A stretch of 64,000 bases of DNA from an unidentified bacterial endosymbiont (GCF_918320885.1 NZ_OU907312.1:1597851-1661850), one strand, 5' to 3'; counted from the stretch's first letter, positions 45,374 to 55,076 are shown. The notes: generated from the sequence alone by a model not told the origin. A program made the numbers and translations.

Positions 45374-45586
45374 TGGCGTGGCATAAAGGATCTTCTAACA
45401 GCGCTGTACTCCCCGTTGGTAGTATTGGCGTGCTATCGACGGTGATGAGGCCAGCAGCACACCGGTGAATCAGCGCCACGCTTCTGAAATATCACCTCTA
45501 TTGGTTAGTAGCCATGACTCATTGTATACTGACCGGAGTCACTCTAGGTCTCTGATCTCTACTATGAATGAACCTTTATCCCAACT

Positions 45587-46663
45587 ATGACAAAAAAAAT
45601 TGCGGTCATTACGCATCGTTCTGATCACCGGGGAGGCATGGAGCGTTATGCCATGGATATCGCTTATCAATTGGCAACGAATGGCCAGCTAGCGACCCTG
45701 TTAACTAAATGTTACCCTCCTACGACGACACTGCAGAAAGCGATGACTATCCGTTCACTCGGTCTGCGCTGGTTACCTGCCAAACTACAGACTCTGCTGT
45801 TCTCTATTTACTGTTGGTGGTACAAAAAAAACAATCCAGAGGTTATTCTATTTACCTGTAGCAAAGTATTCTGTCCTGATATTATGATCTGTGGAGGCAC
45901 GCACAAAGGCTATCTTCAAGCCACTCAAAAAACGCTGACTCTGATGGATCGCTTAGAGATTTTTTATGAAAAGCAAGCCTATCAGCGCGCGACTATTGTG
46001 GTGGCTCACTCCGCTGAGATGCGTCAAGAATTAATGACACTGTATGGCATTGCAGCCGATAAAATAATTACTTTATATCCCCCAGTGGACCAAAAAAATT
46101 TCTTTCTAAAAAAAGATCCCGCGGCCAAGCAGCGCTTTTTTAAACAGCTGAATATTGAGGTAGGTAATAAACGAATTTTCCTGTTCCCCTCCTCAGGTCA
46201 TAAAAGAAAAGGGCTCGATAATCTCCTAAAAGCTTTTTCACACTTTGAACAGGAAGCAGTGTTGCTCGTGGCCGGCAAGCGGCCACGAATCACCCAAAGT
46301 AACCTGATTGCTTTAGGGTATTGTTCTGATATGTCAGCCCTGTATGCGGCCTGTGACTATACGATCTTAGCCTCGGTTTACGAGCCTTTTGGCTTAGTGG
46401 CGGTGGAATCAATCCTCTGTGGAACGCCGGTATTACTCTCCGAGGTTTGTGGCTGTAATCCGGTACTCTCCGAAAAAGCCCGGATCACTTTTAAGGCCGA
46501 TCGGCTTGAGGAGATCATCTCAGCCATTGCTACCGCCCTCCAGACGCCTTTAACGATTCAGCACCCATCAGCGTGCATTCACTACTCGGTTGATATTCAA
46601 GCTCACCTCGAAGAGATCCTCCACTTTTTTAAAAAGCGGGTTAGCCATCACTCCTATGAATAA
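45587..46663 (+). CDS. GT4-family glycosyltransferase, probable LPS core (WaaG-like)
   Basis: 358 residues with the GT-B layout of retaining GT4 enzymes. The N-terminus VITHRSDHRGGMERYAMDIA has the glycine loop typical of WaaG-like core transferases; ICGGTHKGYL and AYQRATIVVAHSAEM follow. The C-terminal donor domain has FLFPSSGHKRKGLDNLLKAF in two parts and the E-x7-E motif in SVYEPFGLVAVESILCGTPV. Placement between waaC and an O-antigen-ligase-like gene, with an 8-bp overlap with the latter, supports a core-sugar role. The sugar specificity cannot be read from sequence; similarity to WaaG is partial. Confidence 0.8.
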   Translation: MTKKIAVITHRSDHRGGMERYAMDIAYQLATNGQLATLLTKCYPPTTTLQKAMTIRSLGLRWLPAKLQTLLFSIYCWWYKKNNPEVILFTCSKVFCPDIMICGGTHKGYLQATQKTLTLMDRLEIFYEKQAYQRATIVVAHSAEMRQELMTLYGIAADKIITLYPPVDQKNFFLKKDPAAKQRFFKQLNIEVGNKRIFLFPSSGHKRKGLDNLLKAFSHFEQEAVLLVAGKRPRITQSNLIALGYCSDMSALYAACDYTILASVYEPFGLVAVESILCGTPVLLSEVCGCNPVLSEKARITFKADRLEEIISAIATALQTPLTIQHPSACIHYSVDIQAHLEEILHFFKKRVSHHSYE

Positions 46664-47972
46664 AAGCGATTGCTCCTCTAAACGACTGCCATGGTTCACA
46701 CTCGAAAACGGTGTGTTTCTCTCTGTTTTTCTATTTTTTAGCCTTGCTTTTAATATCCAGCATAGCGCGAATATCCTGTTGATCTGCTTACTGATTTTGA
46801 GTATTAGTCAGCAGGTGAGTCGTTTTAAAAAACGCTTACCGTGGGACTTGAATAAAACAGCTCTTCAACTATTGATCGTGTTTTCATTGCTGCCGTCAGT
46901 GATTGGCTTACAAGTACTCTGCTTCCCTTCAGTGACTATCAAGCAACTAGATGCTGCTTTAAGGTTTATCGCAAATGGCCTACTATTACTATTTTTATTC
47001 ATACCGCTAGACTATCGTAAACTATCCGTCAGCTGCTATGGTTGTATCCTAGGAGCTTTAGGAATGGCCTGCTGGGGGTGGCTGAGCACCCATGATATGA
47101 CCTATGCTTTTGATGTCAATCTAGAGAGAGGCAGTAACTGTTTTATTAATCCTATTGAGTTTGGATCGTTTGCCATCACCTTAGGGTTTATCTCCCTGAT
47201 CTTACCTTTACCAGAAAAAATCTCTAAACCACTACACGCTCTATTGGTTATTTTAAAAGCCATTGGTTTTATTGCTGGGATGGTAGCAGCCGTCTACTCT
47301 GGCTCTCGAGCGGCCTTTGCAGCACTACCATTTCTCATAATATTGGTATTATTTTATAAAAAAAAATGGAGCATGATAAAATCCATTAGTACTATTTTTT
47401 TTATCGGATTAATAATCATCTCTATTTTAATGCAGACCAGGATTTTCAAAAGAATTAATGAAGGATTTCAAGATATTACCACGTATTCTGTCAATAAAGA
47501 CACTTCACTGGGGGCACGATTTCAAATGTGGAAGGTGGCCACTAGCGCCTTCTTCGATAATCCTATGACCGGCATTGGCCGAGGGAACTATACCAAATTA
47601 CTAGAATCAGGCGGCTACCAAACTACTGTTTCTAAATTTCTACTAGGTTTTAGACATGCCCATAATGAATATTTAAATGCGGCGGCTGAAATGGGTTTTT
47701 CAGGGCTGCTTTCAACTTTACTCCTGTTGATCGCTCCTGCGCTATTTTTTTATAAAAACTACCAATCCTCATCATCTACTACAGCCTTTGCCGCAGCTTC
47801 CGGGTTAATTATTGTAGGCGGGCATGCTATTTTCTGTTTGTTTGATGCCCTATTTTTAATGAGTTGTCAAACCACTTTCTACAGCTTTTCGGTGGTCCTG
47901 TTCATGGCTATCATCTTGAACGAACAAACGAGCCAGAGAGAGAGCGGCGCTGGTTTACCTAACCCCGCCTGA
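46656..47972 (+). CDS. waaL: O-antigen ligase-like membrane protein (WaaL/Wzy_C family)
   Basis: Polytopic protein of 438 residues from the ATG at 46656, which overlaps the preceding stop (ATGAATAA). I count about 11-12 hydrophobic spans. The large periplasmic loop has the family features: SGSRAAFAALPF at a membrane edge, LGARFQMWKVATSAFFDNP, MTGIGRGNYTKLLESGG and the HxHN-type motif FRHAHNEYLNAAAEMG with the catalytic-type His. This family joins O-antigen or other polysaccharide to lipid A core. No O-antigen synthesis genes are in the window, so the donor is unknown; a Wzy polymerase role is possible. Confidence 0.82.
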   Translation: MNKSDCSSKRLPWFTLENGVFLSVFLFFSLAFNIQHSANILLICLLILSISQQVSRFKKRLPWDLNKTALQLLIVFSLLPSVIGLQVLCFPSVTIKQLDAALRFIANGLLLLFLFIPLDYRKLSVSCYGCILGALGMACWGWLSTHDMTYAFDVNLERGSNCFINPIEFGSFAITLGFISLILPLPEKISKPLHALLVILKAIGFIAGMVAAVYSGSRAAFAALPFLIILVLFYKKKWSMIKSISTIFFIGLIIISILMQTRIFKRINEGFQDITTYSVNKDTSLGARFQMWKVATSAFFDNPMTGIGRGNYTKLLESGGYQTTVSKFLLGFRHAHNEYLNAAAEMGFSGLLSTLLLLIAPALFFYKNYQSSSSTTAFAAASGLIIVGGHAIFCLFDALFLMSCQTTFYSFSVVLFMAIILNEQTSQRESGAGLPNPA

Positions 47973-48170
47973 TCCCCTAATCTACGATGATTATCTTAGC
48001 TCAACCGGTAAACGGGGTTGGATCCCCTCTAAAATAGTTCTGATGAGACTCCCTGCCGATACAAAATGTTTTTTGCGATCCGTCACACAGTGTTAACGAT
48101 TCAATCAGCGTGCAAACTGTTACAATGACTCAGTGAACTTTTTGCTCCCAGAGGGGAGGAGTCTAAAGGG

Positions 48171-48680
48171 ATGCCTGCTGATACACTCCATGAACTCAGC
48201 CGCCAACTGGGGCGGCTGCTGTTAGCGCGTCGCTGGCACATCACTTGTGCAGAATCTTGCACTGGTGGCCACATCGCAGCAGCCATCACAGCGACTCCCG
48301 GCAGTTCTGCTTACTTTTCCCATGGCTTTGTCACCTATAGTAACGCGGCCAAGCAGCAGTTGTTAGGAGTCCAGGTAGCCACGCTCACGACTGCCGGTGC
48401 AGTGAGTAACGCCGTCGCCCAAGAGATGGCACAAGGGGCTCAACGGGTTGCCGGCGCAGAGGTGGCCATAGCGGTCACGGGCATCGCAGGACCCGAAGGG
48501 GGAAGCGAGCAGAAGCCGGTAGGACTTGTCTGCTTCGCTTGGGCAATGGATAATGCCCCCGTTCTCTCGCTATGCCATCAGTTTTTCGGCGATCGGGCTG
48601 CGGTGCGCCAGCAAGCCACCGGTTATGCGCTGTTACTGCTATGCAATAAACTGCGAACACTGGGAGTGCCTGCTCTATAA
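48171..48680 (+). CDS. pncC: Nicotinamide-nucleotide amidohydrolase PncC (CinA C-terminal family)
   Basis: Deamidates NMN to nicotinate mononucleotide for NAD recycling. The catalytic block CAESCTGGHIAAAITATPGSS (two parts) and GFVTYSNAAKQQLLGV are followed by SNAVAQEMAQGA, AIAVTGIAGPEGGS and KPVGLVCFAWA. 169 residues, close to 165 in E. coli, and lacking the N-terminal MoCF domain of full CinA. It lies directly before recA, the conserved arrangement, and may be cotranscribed with it. Confidence 0.95.
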   Translation: MPADTLHELSRQLGRLLLARRWHITCAESCTGGHIAAAITATPGSSAYFSHGFVTYSNAAKQQLLGVQVATLTTAGAVSNAVAQEMAQGAQRVAGAEVAIAVTGIAGPEGGSEQKPVGLVCFAWAMDNAPVLSLCHQFFGDRAAVRQQATGYALLLLCNKLRTLGVPAL

Positions 48681-48732
48681 CCACTCCTTATTTTAAAAAC
48701 TTGTTGCCTTGAGATCAGCGGAGTTTCAAAGA

Positions 48733-49785
48733 ATGGATGACAACAAACAGAAAGCGCTTGCAGCGGCATTAAGTCAAATTGAAAAGCAGTTTGGCAAGGG
48801 GGCTGTCATGCGGTTGGGCGATAGCAAAATACTGGATATAGAGGCTGTCTCGACCGGATCACTGGGTTTGGATATTGCGCTGGGTATTGGTGGATTACCG
48901 ACCGGACGTATTATTGAAATTTTTGGTCCAGAGTCCTCAGGAAAAACGACGTTAACGCTCTCTGTCATAGCACAAGCGCAAAAAACAGGCAAAACCTGCG
49001 CTTTTATCGACGCGGAACATGCGTTAGATCCCATCTATGCGACGAAACTAGGCGTTAATGTTAATGACCTGTTAATCTCTCAACCTGACACCGGAGAGCA
49101 AGCTCTCGAGATCTGTGACGCGCTGGTACGCTCCAATGCGGTGGATGTCATCATTATTGACTCGGTAGCCGCATTAACCCCAAAAGCAGAAATTGAAGGC
49201 GAAATGGGAGATTCCCACGTTGGTTTACAAGCCCGTTTAATGTCGCAAGCCTTGCGTAAGTTAACCGCTAATATCAAAAATGCGAACTGCCTGGTGATTT
49301 TTATCAACCAAATCCGCATGAAAATTGGTGTGATGTTTGGCAGTCCAGAAACCACTACTGGTGGAAACGCCCTGAAATTCTATGCTTCGGTCCGTTTAGA
49401 TATCCGCCGTATTGGAGCGGTTAAAGAGGGTGAAGAGGTTACTGGTAACGAAACCCGCGTCAAAGTGGTTAAAAACAAGGTAGCGCCCCCTTTCCGTCAA
49501 GCGGAGTTTCAAATTCTCTACGGCGGCGGGATCTCCAAAGAGGGTGAACTCATCGATCTAGGGGTCAAATACAAATTAGTTGAGAAGAGCGGCGCTTGGT
49601 ACAGCTATAACCACAATAAAATTGGACAAGGTAAAGCTAATTCCATGAAATTCTTAATGGAGCAAGTGGAAGTTGCCAACACCTTAGAGCGTCAGTTACG
49701 CGACCTATTACTCAATGACTATCAGCGTGAACCAGACTCTATCCCAGCAATGGCTAGGATAGAGCCGTTGGTCGATAGCCTGTAA
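48733..49785 (+). CDS. recA: Recombinase RecA
   Basis: Strand-exchange and LexA-coprotease ATPase. The ATG at 48733 (GGAG about 10 nt upstream) gives 350 residues against 353 in E. coli. Walker A is [10 protein letters not shown], followed by [32 protein letters not shown] (two parts), loop 1 [20 protein letters not shown], and [21 protein letters not shown] across loop 2. The C-terminal acidic tail is altered ([19 protein letters not shown]). Only about 50 bp separate it from pncC and I see no LexA box there. recX, normally next, is missing. Confidence 0.98.
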   Translation: MDDNKQKALAAALSQIEKQFGKGAVMRLGDSKILDIEAVSTGSLGLDIALGIGGLPTGRIIEIFGPESSGKTTLTLSVIAQAQKTGKTCAFIDAEHALDPIYATKLGVNVNDLLISQPDTGEQALEICDALVRSNAVDVIIIDSVAALTPKAEIEGEMGDSHVGLQARLMSQALRKLTANIKNANCLVIFINQIRMKIGVMFGSPETTTGGNALKFYASVRLDIRRIGAVKEGEEVTGNETRVKVVKNKVAPPFRQAEFQILYGGGISKEGELIDLGVKYKLVEKSGAWYSYNHNKIGQGKANSMKFLMEQVEVANTLERQLRDLLLNDYQREPDSIPAMARIEPLVDSL

Positions 49786-49823
49786 GTGGTTGAAGCGATA
49801 AGCTTTCAATTGTGTAACGCGTG

Positions 49824-49847
49824 GAGATCACAGTAAGCTGTGATCTC
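49824..49847 (+). terminator. Hairpin between recA and alaS
   Basis: Perfect 10-bp stem GAGATCACAG / CTGTGATCTC with loop TAAG, followed by TGTTATT. It lies 38 bp after the recA stop and 22 bp before the alaS start. The T-tract is weak, so termination may be partial. Confidence 0.55.
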
Positions 49848-49869
49848 TGTTATTCGAGATTGTTTTGCT

Positions 49870-52503
49870 ATGAAAAAAAGAAGTACCGCTGACATTCGCC
49901 AAACTTTTCTGGATTTTTTCCAGCAAAAACGACACACCCTGGTTGCCAGCAGCACGCTTGTGCCCCCCCATGATCCCAGCCTGCTATTTACCAATGCTGG
50001 CATGAATCAGTTTAAAGAATTTTTTCTTGGTTTAGCTAAGAGCCCCTACGGTTGTGCGGTCACGGTACAACGCTGTCTACGTGCCGGCGGCAAACATAAT
50101 GATCTAGAACAGGTGGGACATACAGCGCGTCATCATACTTTTTTCGAAATGTTAGGCAACTTTAGCTTTGGTGATTACTTTAAACGAGAGGCTATCAGCT
50201 TTGCTTGGGAGTTGTTGACGAGTGACCGCTGGTTTGGACTGCCTAAAGAGCAGTTGTGGATTACCGTGTATGACAGTGATGAGGAGTCCTACGCTATTTG
50301 GGCTGATGACATCGGCGTGCCTACGGCACGTATCATCCGTATCGGTGATAATCAAGGAGCTCCCTATGCTTCCGACAATTTCTGGCAGATGGGTGAGACC
50401 GGTCCCTGCGGGCCCTGTACTGAAATATTTTATGATCATGGTGCCGACATTGCGGGTGGCCCTCCGGGCAGTTTAACCGCTGACGGTGATCGTTTTGTTG
50501 AAATCTGGAACTTGGTTTTCATGCAGTTTAACCGTCAACAAGCGGGGACTTTACAACCCTTGCCCACGCCCTGTGTTGATACAGGACTGGGACTGGAACG
50601 TCTGGCAGCGGTCCTGCAAGGGGTTTGTTCTAATTATGATACCGATATTTTTCAGGCACTGCAGCGTGAAATCGCCGCCGTGATCCAGATTCAGGATCAA
50701 CAACAGCCGGCAGTGCGTATTATTGCCGACCACCTCCGAGCCTCAGCTTTTTTAATGGCTGATGGTGTGACACCTAGCAATGAAGGCCGTGGTTACGTTT
50801 TACGACGGATTATTCGCCGAGCGATCCGTTACGGCCAAAAATTGGGAGCACCAGCCCCCTTCTTTTATCAACTGCTTGATCCTTTAATAACCATCATGGG
50901 TGATGTAGCCGTGGAGGTCGCCCAACAGCGAACGGTGATAGCTCAACGTTTAAAATCAGAAGAGCAGCAATTCACACAAACTTTACAGCACGCTTCCGCA
51001 CTGCTCGCTGAGCAACTAGCCCTGCTGACTGGGAATACCTTCAGTGGGGAGGCGGCTTTTGAGCTCTATGACACCTATGGTTTACCATTAGACTTGACCA
51101 TTGAGATCTGTCGAGAACACAATGTGGTGGTTGATCAGGTTGGTTTTGATCAGGCGATGGCGGCTCAACGACAACGGGCGAAGGGCTCAAGCCAGTTTAC
51201 GGTTGATCATCAACCGATCATCCAGGTGGAGCCCCCCTCTCTGTTTTGCGGTTATGAAGCCTTAGAGATCAGATCTGAAGTGGTGGGGTTATGGTGTCAA
51301 GGAGAGCGAGTCGAACGGATTCATGCCGGAGAAACAGCGATTGTCTTTTTAAAACAGACCCCGTTCTATGCTACTGCAGGAGGGCAAATTGGTGATCACG
51401 GGCAGTTGACAGCGCCTGATAAGCGGTTTGAGGTGCGTGATACCCAGCGTTACGGCGTGGCTATAGGACATAGCGGCTGTTTACTGAGTGGCCAGTTATC
51501 GATTGGTGATATAATCGATGCTCAGGTCGATAGTGTCAAACGTCAGGCCACTGCTCTCAATCACTCAGCCACCCATTTGCTGCATGCGGCTTTACGCCAA
51601 CTGCTGGGTGATCAGGTCATGCAAAAGGGCTCCTTAGTGACTGCCGAGTACTTACGTCTTGACTTTTCAGGGAGCGAACCCTTATGCCTAGAGCAACGGG
51701 TGCAAGTAGAACAGTTGGTGAATGACCAGATTCGCCAAAACCACCTGATTCAAACGGAGACGATGTCGTTAGCAGAGGCAAAAGCGCAGGGGGCTTTAGC
51801 TTTTTTTGAGGAAAAATATGGTGATCAGGTACGTCTTTTAACCATGGGAAATTTTTCCAAAGAGCTCTGTGGAGGTACTCATGCTAGGCGAACTGGAGAT
51901 ATTGGGTTATTCCATCTTCTCTCTGAATCGGGCGTGGCCGCCGGTGTGCGACGCATTGAGGCACTCACTGGTGCCACAGCGCTGCAACAATGGCAACAGC
52001 AACAGCAGCATCTGCTGCAGCTCTCTGCCTTGGTGAAAGCGCGTAGTGGGCAGCAGTTGGTCAATAAAGTGCAGGCACTGCTGCACAATCAGCAGCAGCT
52101 GAGCAAGCGAGTAGAGCAATTACAAGAAAATTTAGCATTACAATCGATTAATCAGCTCATAAACAGTGCTAATATCATAAAAGATGTTAATATCATAGTT
52201 AGTTTGATAAAAAACAGTGAAGTTAAAACCTTAAAAGTTATCGTTGATGAGTTGAAACAACGGCTGGGTACCGCGATCATTCTGTTAGCAACCGTAGTGA
52301 AAGGGAGGGTCCATTTCATCGCTGGTGTTACTCCTAACTTGACACCTCGGATCACGGCAACTGAGCTCATGGATGAAGTAGTTCTGCGAGTCAGCGGTAA
52401 AGGGGGCGGGCGTCCCGAGTTGGCACAAGGTGCCGGAAGCGACGTTAGCGCGGTAGCTACAGCGCTCGCTGCAGCTACCGCTTGGGTGACGACTCAACTG
52501 TAG
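49870..52503 (+). CDS. alaS: Alanyl-tRNA synthetase
   Basis: Class II synthetase charging tRNA-Ala and editing Ser/Gly mischarging. The ATG at 49870 begins MKKRSTADIRQTFLDFFQQK, matching the family; 877 residues (876 in E. coli). The catalytic core shows LLFTNAGMNQFKEFFLG and HTFFEMLGNFSFGDYFK; the editing zinc site is NHSATHLLHAAL plus CGGTHARRTGDIG. The C-Ala domain ends with GGGRPELAQGAGSDVSAV. In the C-Ala linker a run of Gln residues (QQWQQQQQH) stands out. recX is absent upstream and csrA follows, as in relatives. Confidence 0.98.
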   Translation: MKKRSTADIRQTFLDFFQQKRHTLVASSTLVPPHDPSLLFTNAGMNQFKEFFLGLAKSPYGCAVTVQRCLRAGGKHNDLEQVGHTARHHTFFEMLGNFSFGDYFKREAISFAWELLTSDRWFGLPKEQLWITVYDSDEESYAIWADDIGVPTARIIRIGDNQGAPYASDNFWQMGETGPCGPCTEIFYDHGADIAGGPPGSLTADGDRFVEIWNLVFMQFNRQQAGTLQPLPTPCVDTGLGLERLAAVLQGVCSNYDTDIFQALQREIAAVIQIQDQQQPAVRIIADHLRASAFLMADGVTPSNEGRGYVLRRIIRRAIRYGQKLGAPAPFFYQLLDPLITIMGDVAVEVAQQRTVIAQRLKSEEQQFTQTLQHASALLAEQLALLTGNTFSGEAAFELYDTYGLPLDLTIEICREHNVVVDQVGFDQAMAAQRQRAKGSSQFTVDHQPIIQVEPPSLFCGYEALEIRSEVVGLWCQGERVERIHAGETAIVFLKQTPFYATAGGQIGDHGQLTAPDKRFEVRDTQRYGVAIGHSGCLLSGQLSIGDIIDAQVDSVKRQATALNHSATHLLHAALRQLLGDQVMQKGSLVTAEYLRLDFSGSEPLCLEQRVQVEQLVNDQIRQNHLIQTETMSLAEAKAQGALAFFEEKYGDQVRLLTMGNFSKELCGGTHARRTGDIGLFHLLSESGVAAGVRRIEALTGATALQQWQQQQQHLLQLSALVKARSGQQLVNKVQALLHNQQQLSKRVEQLQENLALQSINQLINSANIIKDVNIIVSLIKNSEVKTLKVIVDELKQRLGTAIILLATVVKGRVHFIAGVTPNLTPRITATELMDEVVLRVSGKGGGRPELAQGAGSDVSAVATALAAATAWVTTQL

Positions 52504-52707
52504 CCACTCAACACTGACTCTGCTGGTGAATAGCCTCGGTCACGCCGCCCAATTTTGAAGTTGAAGAATTCTTACGAGCAATGTATAGAATAGCAGTTTT
52601 TTAAAACGATAATGCGCGCTCTGCTTTGTGATGTCCTCAGAGCAGAGATAATAGGATAACCACAAGTTTTTAAACTGAATGTTTAGTTTATTTTCAAGGA
52701 GCAAAAA

Positions 52708-52917
52708 ATGTTGATCCTAACTCGTCGAGTTGGTGAAACCTTAATGATTGGCGACCAAGTCACTGTGACTGTCCTCGGCGTGAAAGGAAACCAAGTACGT
52801 ATTGGTGTAAATGCCCCCAAAGAGGTTTCAGTGCATCGTGAAGAGATTTACCAACGTATTCAGGCGGAAAAATTACAATCAACCCCTGAACTGTTCAATG
52901 AGGCTTATGAGTTATAA
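52708..52917 (+). CDS. csrA: Carbon storage regulator CsrA
   Basis: Dimeric RNA-binding post-transcriptional regulator that blocks ribosome sites containing [23 protein letters not shown] and [19 protein letters not shown] carry the RNA-contact residues (Leu4, Arg6, Arg7 and Arg44 equivalents). 69 residues, 8 more than E. coli, with a longer helical C-terminus. An AAGGAG site lies 7 nt upstream. The 204-bp upstream gap has an imperfect CTCTGCT...AGCAGAG hairpin (about 52619-52648) that might regulate it. Confidence 0.97.
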   Translation: MLILTRRVGETLMIGDQVTVTVLGVKGNQVRIGVNAPKEVSVHREEIYQRIQAEKLQSTPELFNEAYEL

Positions 52918-53158
52918 CTGGTTAGATGCGCTGATTGATTTGGCTTCACTGGAAGCGCCGCACGCTGTGATGAACACCAGCAGGTGATCGCTGTTAGGCC
53001 GCTTGACAATACGCTGCCCTGCAAATTGGTAGCGTTGATCAGCATTGCAATAGTCCATTTGTGAGCGCTTTCGCAGCTTATCACCTGTTTTTACTGGTGG
53101 GACTTTATCTATCGTGTCATGACTAAATCTGTGACATTGCCTGAAACTCAAAAAGCGT

Positions 53159-53186
53159 TTGACTTATCCTGGCAACCAAGTAATAT
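53159..53186 (+). promoter_or_regulatory. Promoter of the tRNA-Ser/tRNA-Arg unit
   Basis: TTGACT (53159-53164), a 16-bp spacer, TAATAT (53181-53186) and a GC-rich discriminator GGCCGCC just before the expected start, about 10 bp ahead of the mature tRNA-Ser 5' end. GC-rich discriminators are typical of stringently controlled stable-RNA promoters. The 286-bp csrA-tRNA gap otherwise holds only an unrecognised short minus-strand frame. Confidence 0.7.
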
Positions 53187-53203
53187 GGCCGCCACGGTGA
53201 TTG

Positions 53204-53296
53204 GGTGAGGTGGCCGAGTGGCTGAAGGCGCTCCCCTGCTAAGGGAGTATAGAGTCAAAACCTCTATCGAGGGTTCGAATCCCTCCCTCATCGCCA
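53204..53296 (+). tRNA. serV: tRNA-Ser (anticodon GCT)
   Basis: Class II tRNA of 93 nt with encoded CCA. The acceptor stem pairs GGTGAGG with CCTCATC, the D arm is TGGCCGAGTGGCTGAAGGC, the anticodon arm CTCCCCTGCTAAGGGAG places GCT at 53238-53240, a long variable arm follows, and the T arm has GGGTTCGAATCCC. It decodes AGC/AGU. The position after csrA corresponds to serV in E. coli. Confidence 0.97.
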
Positions 53297-53330
53297 AAGT
53301 AGTCCTTGAGACCATTGATCCGATGGTTTT

Positions 53331-53407
53331 GCATCCGTAGCTCAGCTGGATAGAGTACCCGGCTACGAACCGGGCGGTCAGAGGTTCGAATCCTCTCGGA
53401 TGCACCA
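53331..53407 (+). tRNA. argV: tRNA-Arg (anticodon ACG)
   Basis: 77 nt including CCA. The acceptor stem pairs GCATCCG with CGGATGC; the anticodon loop CTACGAA places ACG at 53365-53367, with the A expected to be edited to inosine by TadA. It is a single copy here, whereas E. coli has four tandem copies (argVYZQ) at this site, in line with genome reduction. It follows tRNA-Ser by 34 bp. Confidence 0.97.
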
Positions 53408-53450
53408 TATTCACATCAACTCTGTTATAGGCACGGATTGCTAGGTAACG

Positions 53451-55076
53451 ATGGTTAAGGCGTCGTGGCCGTGCTGCCGCGGCTTATCTATTTATAGCAA
53501 TGGCGTTACCCGGTTGATCACACCTAGAGCCATTGATATCGCTTGGCTAGCAGCTCATTCAGATCTCCTACAAAACCTGCAGCGTGGCCTTGAACGCGAA
53601 GCCCTGCGTATTAACCAGCAAGGCTGTTTAGCACCAACACCACATCCTAATACCTTAGGGGCTGCTTTAACCCATCGCTGGATGACCACTGATTTTGCTG
53701 AAGCGATGTTAGAATTGACCACCCCAGTTAAAACCGACCTCACAACCCTGTTACAATTCCTCCAGGATCTACATGGCCATGCCTTGCGACACCTCAAAGG
53801 TGAGTCCCTCTGGCCACTCAGCATGCCTGATCTGCCAGAGCAAGCGCCGCACATTGCCCTAGCCCATTACGGCAGCTCACAGCTCGGGCGCTTTAAAACC
53901 CTATACCGTCAAGGGCTACAACAGCGCTATGGCGCTATCATGCAGTGTATCGCCGGGATCCACTACAATGTCTCGTTCCCGCCAGCCTTTTGGCTGGCCC
54001 ATCAGACAGCAGCATCAAGCCCCTACAGCCAATCCTGCCCTTCAACAGGTTATTTCCGCCTGATTCGCAACTACTATCGTTTTGGCTGGATCATCCCCTA
54101 TTTGTTTGGGGCTTCTCCTGTGATCACGGTTAGTTTTCTACGCAGCTGTCAAACCACTTTACCCTTTGAAGCGCTATCCTCGGAGATTTGGGGATTGCCC
54201 TATGCCACCTCATTGCGACTCAGTGATATTGGCTATAACAACCGCCTGCTCCCCTTTCAACCCTCACTCAACCAGCTAGAAGATTACCTTCAAGGGGTAC
54301 AGCAGCTCTTGCAGACACCCTCCCCTGAGTTTGCCCAACTTGGGGTGAAGCGATCGGGTACTTATCAACAGCTGAACAGTCGTGTGCTACAACTTGAAAA
54401 TGAGTTTTATTGCCCGATTCGACCCAAAGCAATACAACGACCTGGAGAGCGACCGTTAAAAGCGCTGCGGCGGCGCGGCGTCGATTACCTGGAAGTACGC
54501 GCTCTTGATTTAAATCCCTTTTCACCGATAGGTGTTGACGCTACTCAACTCCGCTTTCTTGATCTATTCCTAGTGTGGTGCGCCCTGGCTGATCCAAAAC
54601 TCATGACGCCTCAGGAGTTCACCCAGTGTCAGAATAATTGGCAGCGCATCTGTATCGCTGGCCGGCAACCTGGCCAATTCATTACCGTGAATAGTGGCCA
54701 ACAGCGACCGCTGGCTGAAGTGGGTCAGGCACTGTTGGCTGAGCTACAAGCGATAGCACCGCTGTTTGATCAAGCAGACCCAGATAAGCCCTACCAGAGG
54801 GTCTGTCAACAGCTGGCCCCTGCCATGCGTGATCCCTCCCTGACCCTCTCTGCTCAACTGCTCGCCCTGATCAAACAGGGCAACGGGGACCTACGGGCGC
54901 TCGGTTTAACCTTAGCGCAAGGCTATCGTGACACCCTGATGAGTCAACCACTGCAGTGCTTGACCGAGCAGGAATTAGTCGAAGAACAGCAACGATCTTT
55001 CGCCGAGCTGAGGGCCTTAGAGCAGTGCGAATCGCTGAACTTTGAGCAGTACCTCGCACAACAGCTCGCACTCTAA
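53451..55076 (+). CDS. gshA: Glutamate--cysteine ligase
   Basis: ATP-dependent first step of glutathione synthesis. The proteobacterial GshA fold is recognised from QRGLEREALRINQQG, LTHRWMTTDFAEAMLELTTP (two parts), IAGIHYNVSFPPAFW, GYNNRLLPFQPSLNQL-like ATP region, and DYLEVRALDLNPFSPIG. From the ATG at 53451 it is 541 residues, about 20 more than E. coli (518). A TTG at 53514 (ITPRAIDIAWLAAH) would match the family length; neither start has a strong ribosome site. luxS, downstream in relatives, is replaced by yfjD on the other strand. Confidence 0.95.
   Translation: MVKASWPCCRGLSIYSNGVTRLITPRAIDIAWLAAHSDLLQNLQRGLEREALRINQQGCLAPTPHPNTLGAALTHRWMTTDFAEAMLELTTPVKTDLTTLLQFLQDLHGHALRHLKGESLWPLSMPDLPEQAPHIALAHYGSSQLGRFKTLYRQGLQQRYGAIMQCIAGIHYNVSFPPAFWLAHQTAASSPYSQSCPSTGYFRLIRNYYRFGWIIPYLFGASPVITVSFLRSCQTTLPFEALSSEIWGLPYATSLRLSDIGYNNRLLPFQPSLNQLEDYLQGVQQLLQTPSPEFAQLGVKRSGTYQQLNSRVLQLENEFYCPIRPKAIQRPGERPLKALRRRGVDYLEVRALDLNPFSPIGVDATQLRFLDLFLVWCALADPKLMTPQEFTQCQNNWQRICIAGRQPGQFITVNSGQQRPLAEVGQALLAELQAIAPLFDQADPDKPYQRVCQQLAPAMRDPSLTLSAQLLALIKQGNGDLRALGLTLAQGYRDTLMSQPLQCLTEQELVEEQQRSFAELRALEQCESLNFEQYLAQQLAL

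Noticed and set aside
48110-48140. CTGTTACAATGACTCAG considered as a LexA site for pncC-recA
   Set aside because: The half-sites are separated by the wrong distance and the right half lacks ACAG.
52912-53151. 79-codon minus-strand frame after csrA
   Set aside because: No recognisable family, no clear ribosome site, and overlaps the csrA stop and tRNA promoter region; too weak to annotate.
53148-53414. Minus-strand frame of 88 codons over the tRNA genes
   Set aside because: It is antisense to tRNA-Ser and tRNA-Arg and its RGFEP-type text is the usual artefact of translating tRNA T arms.
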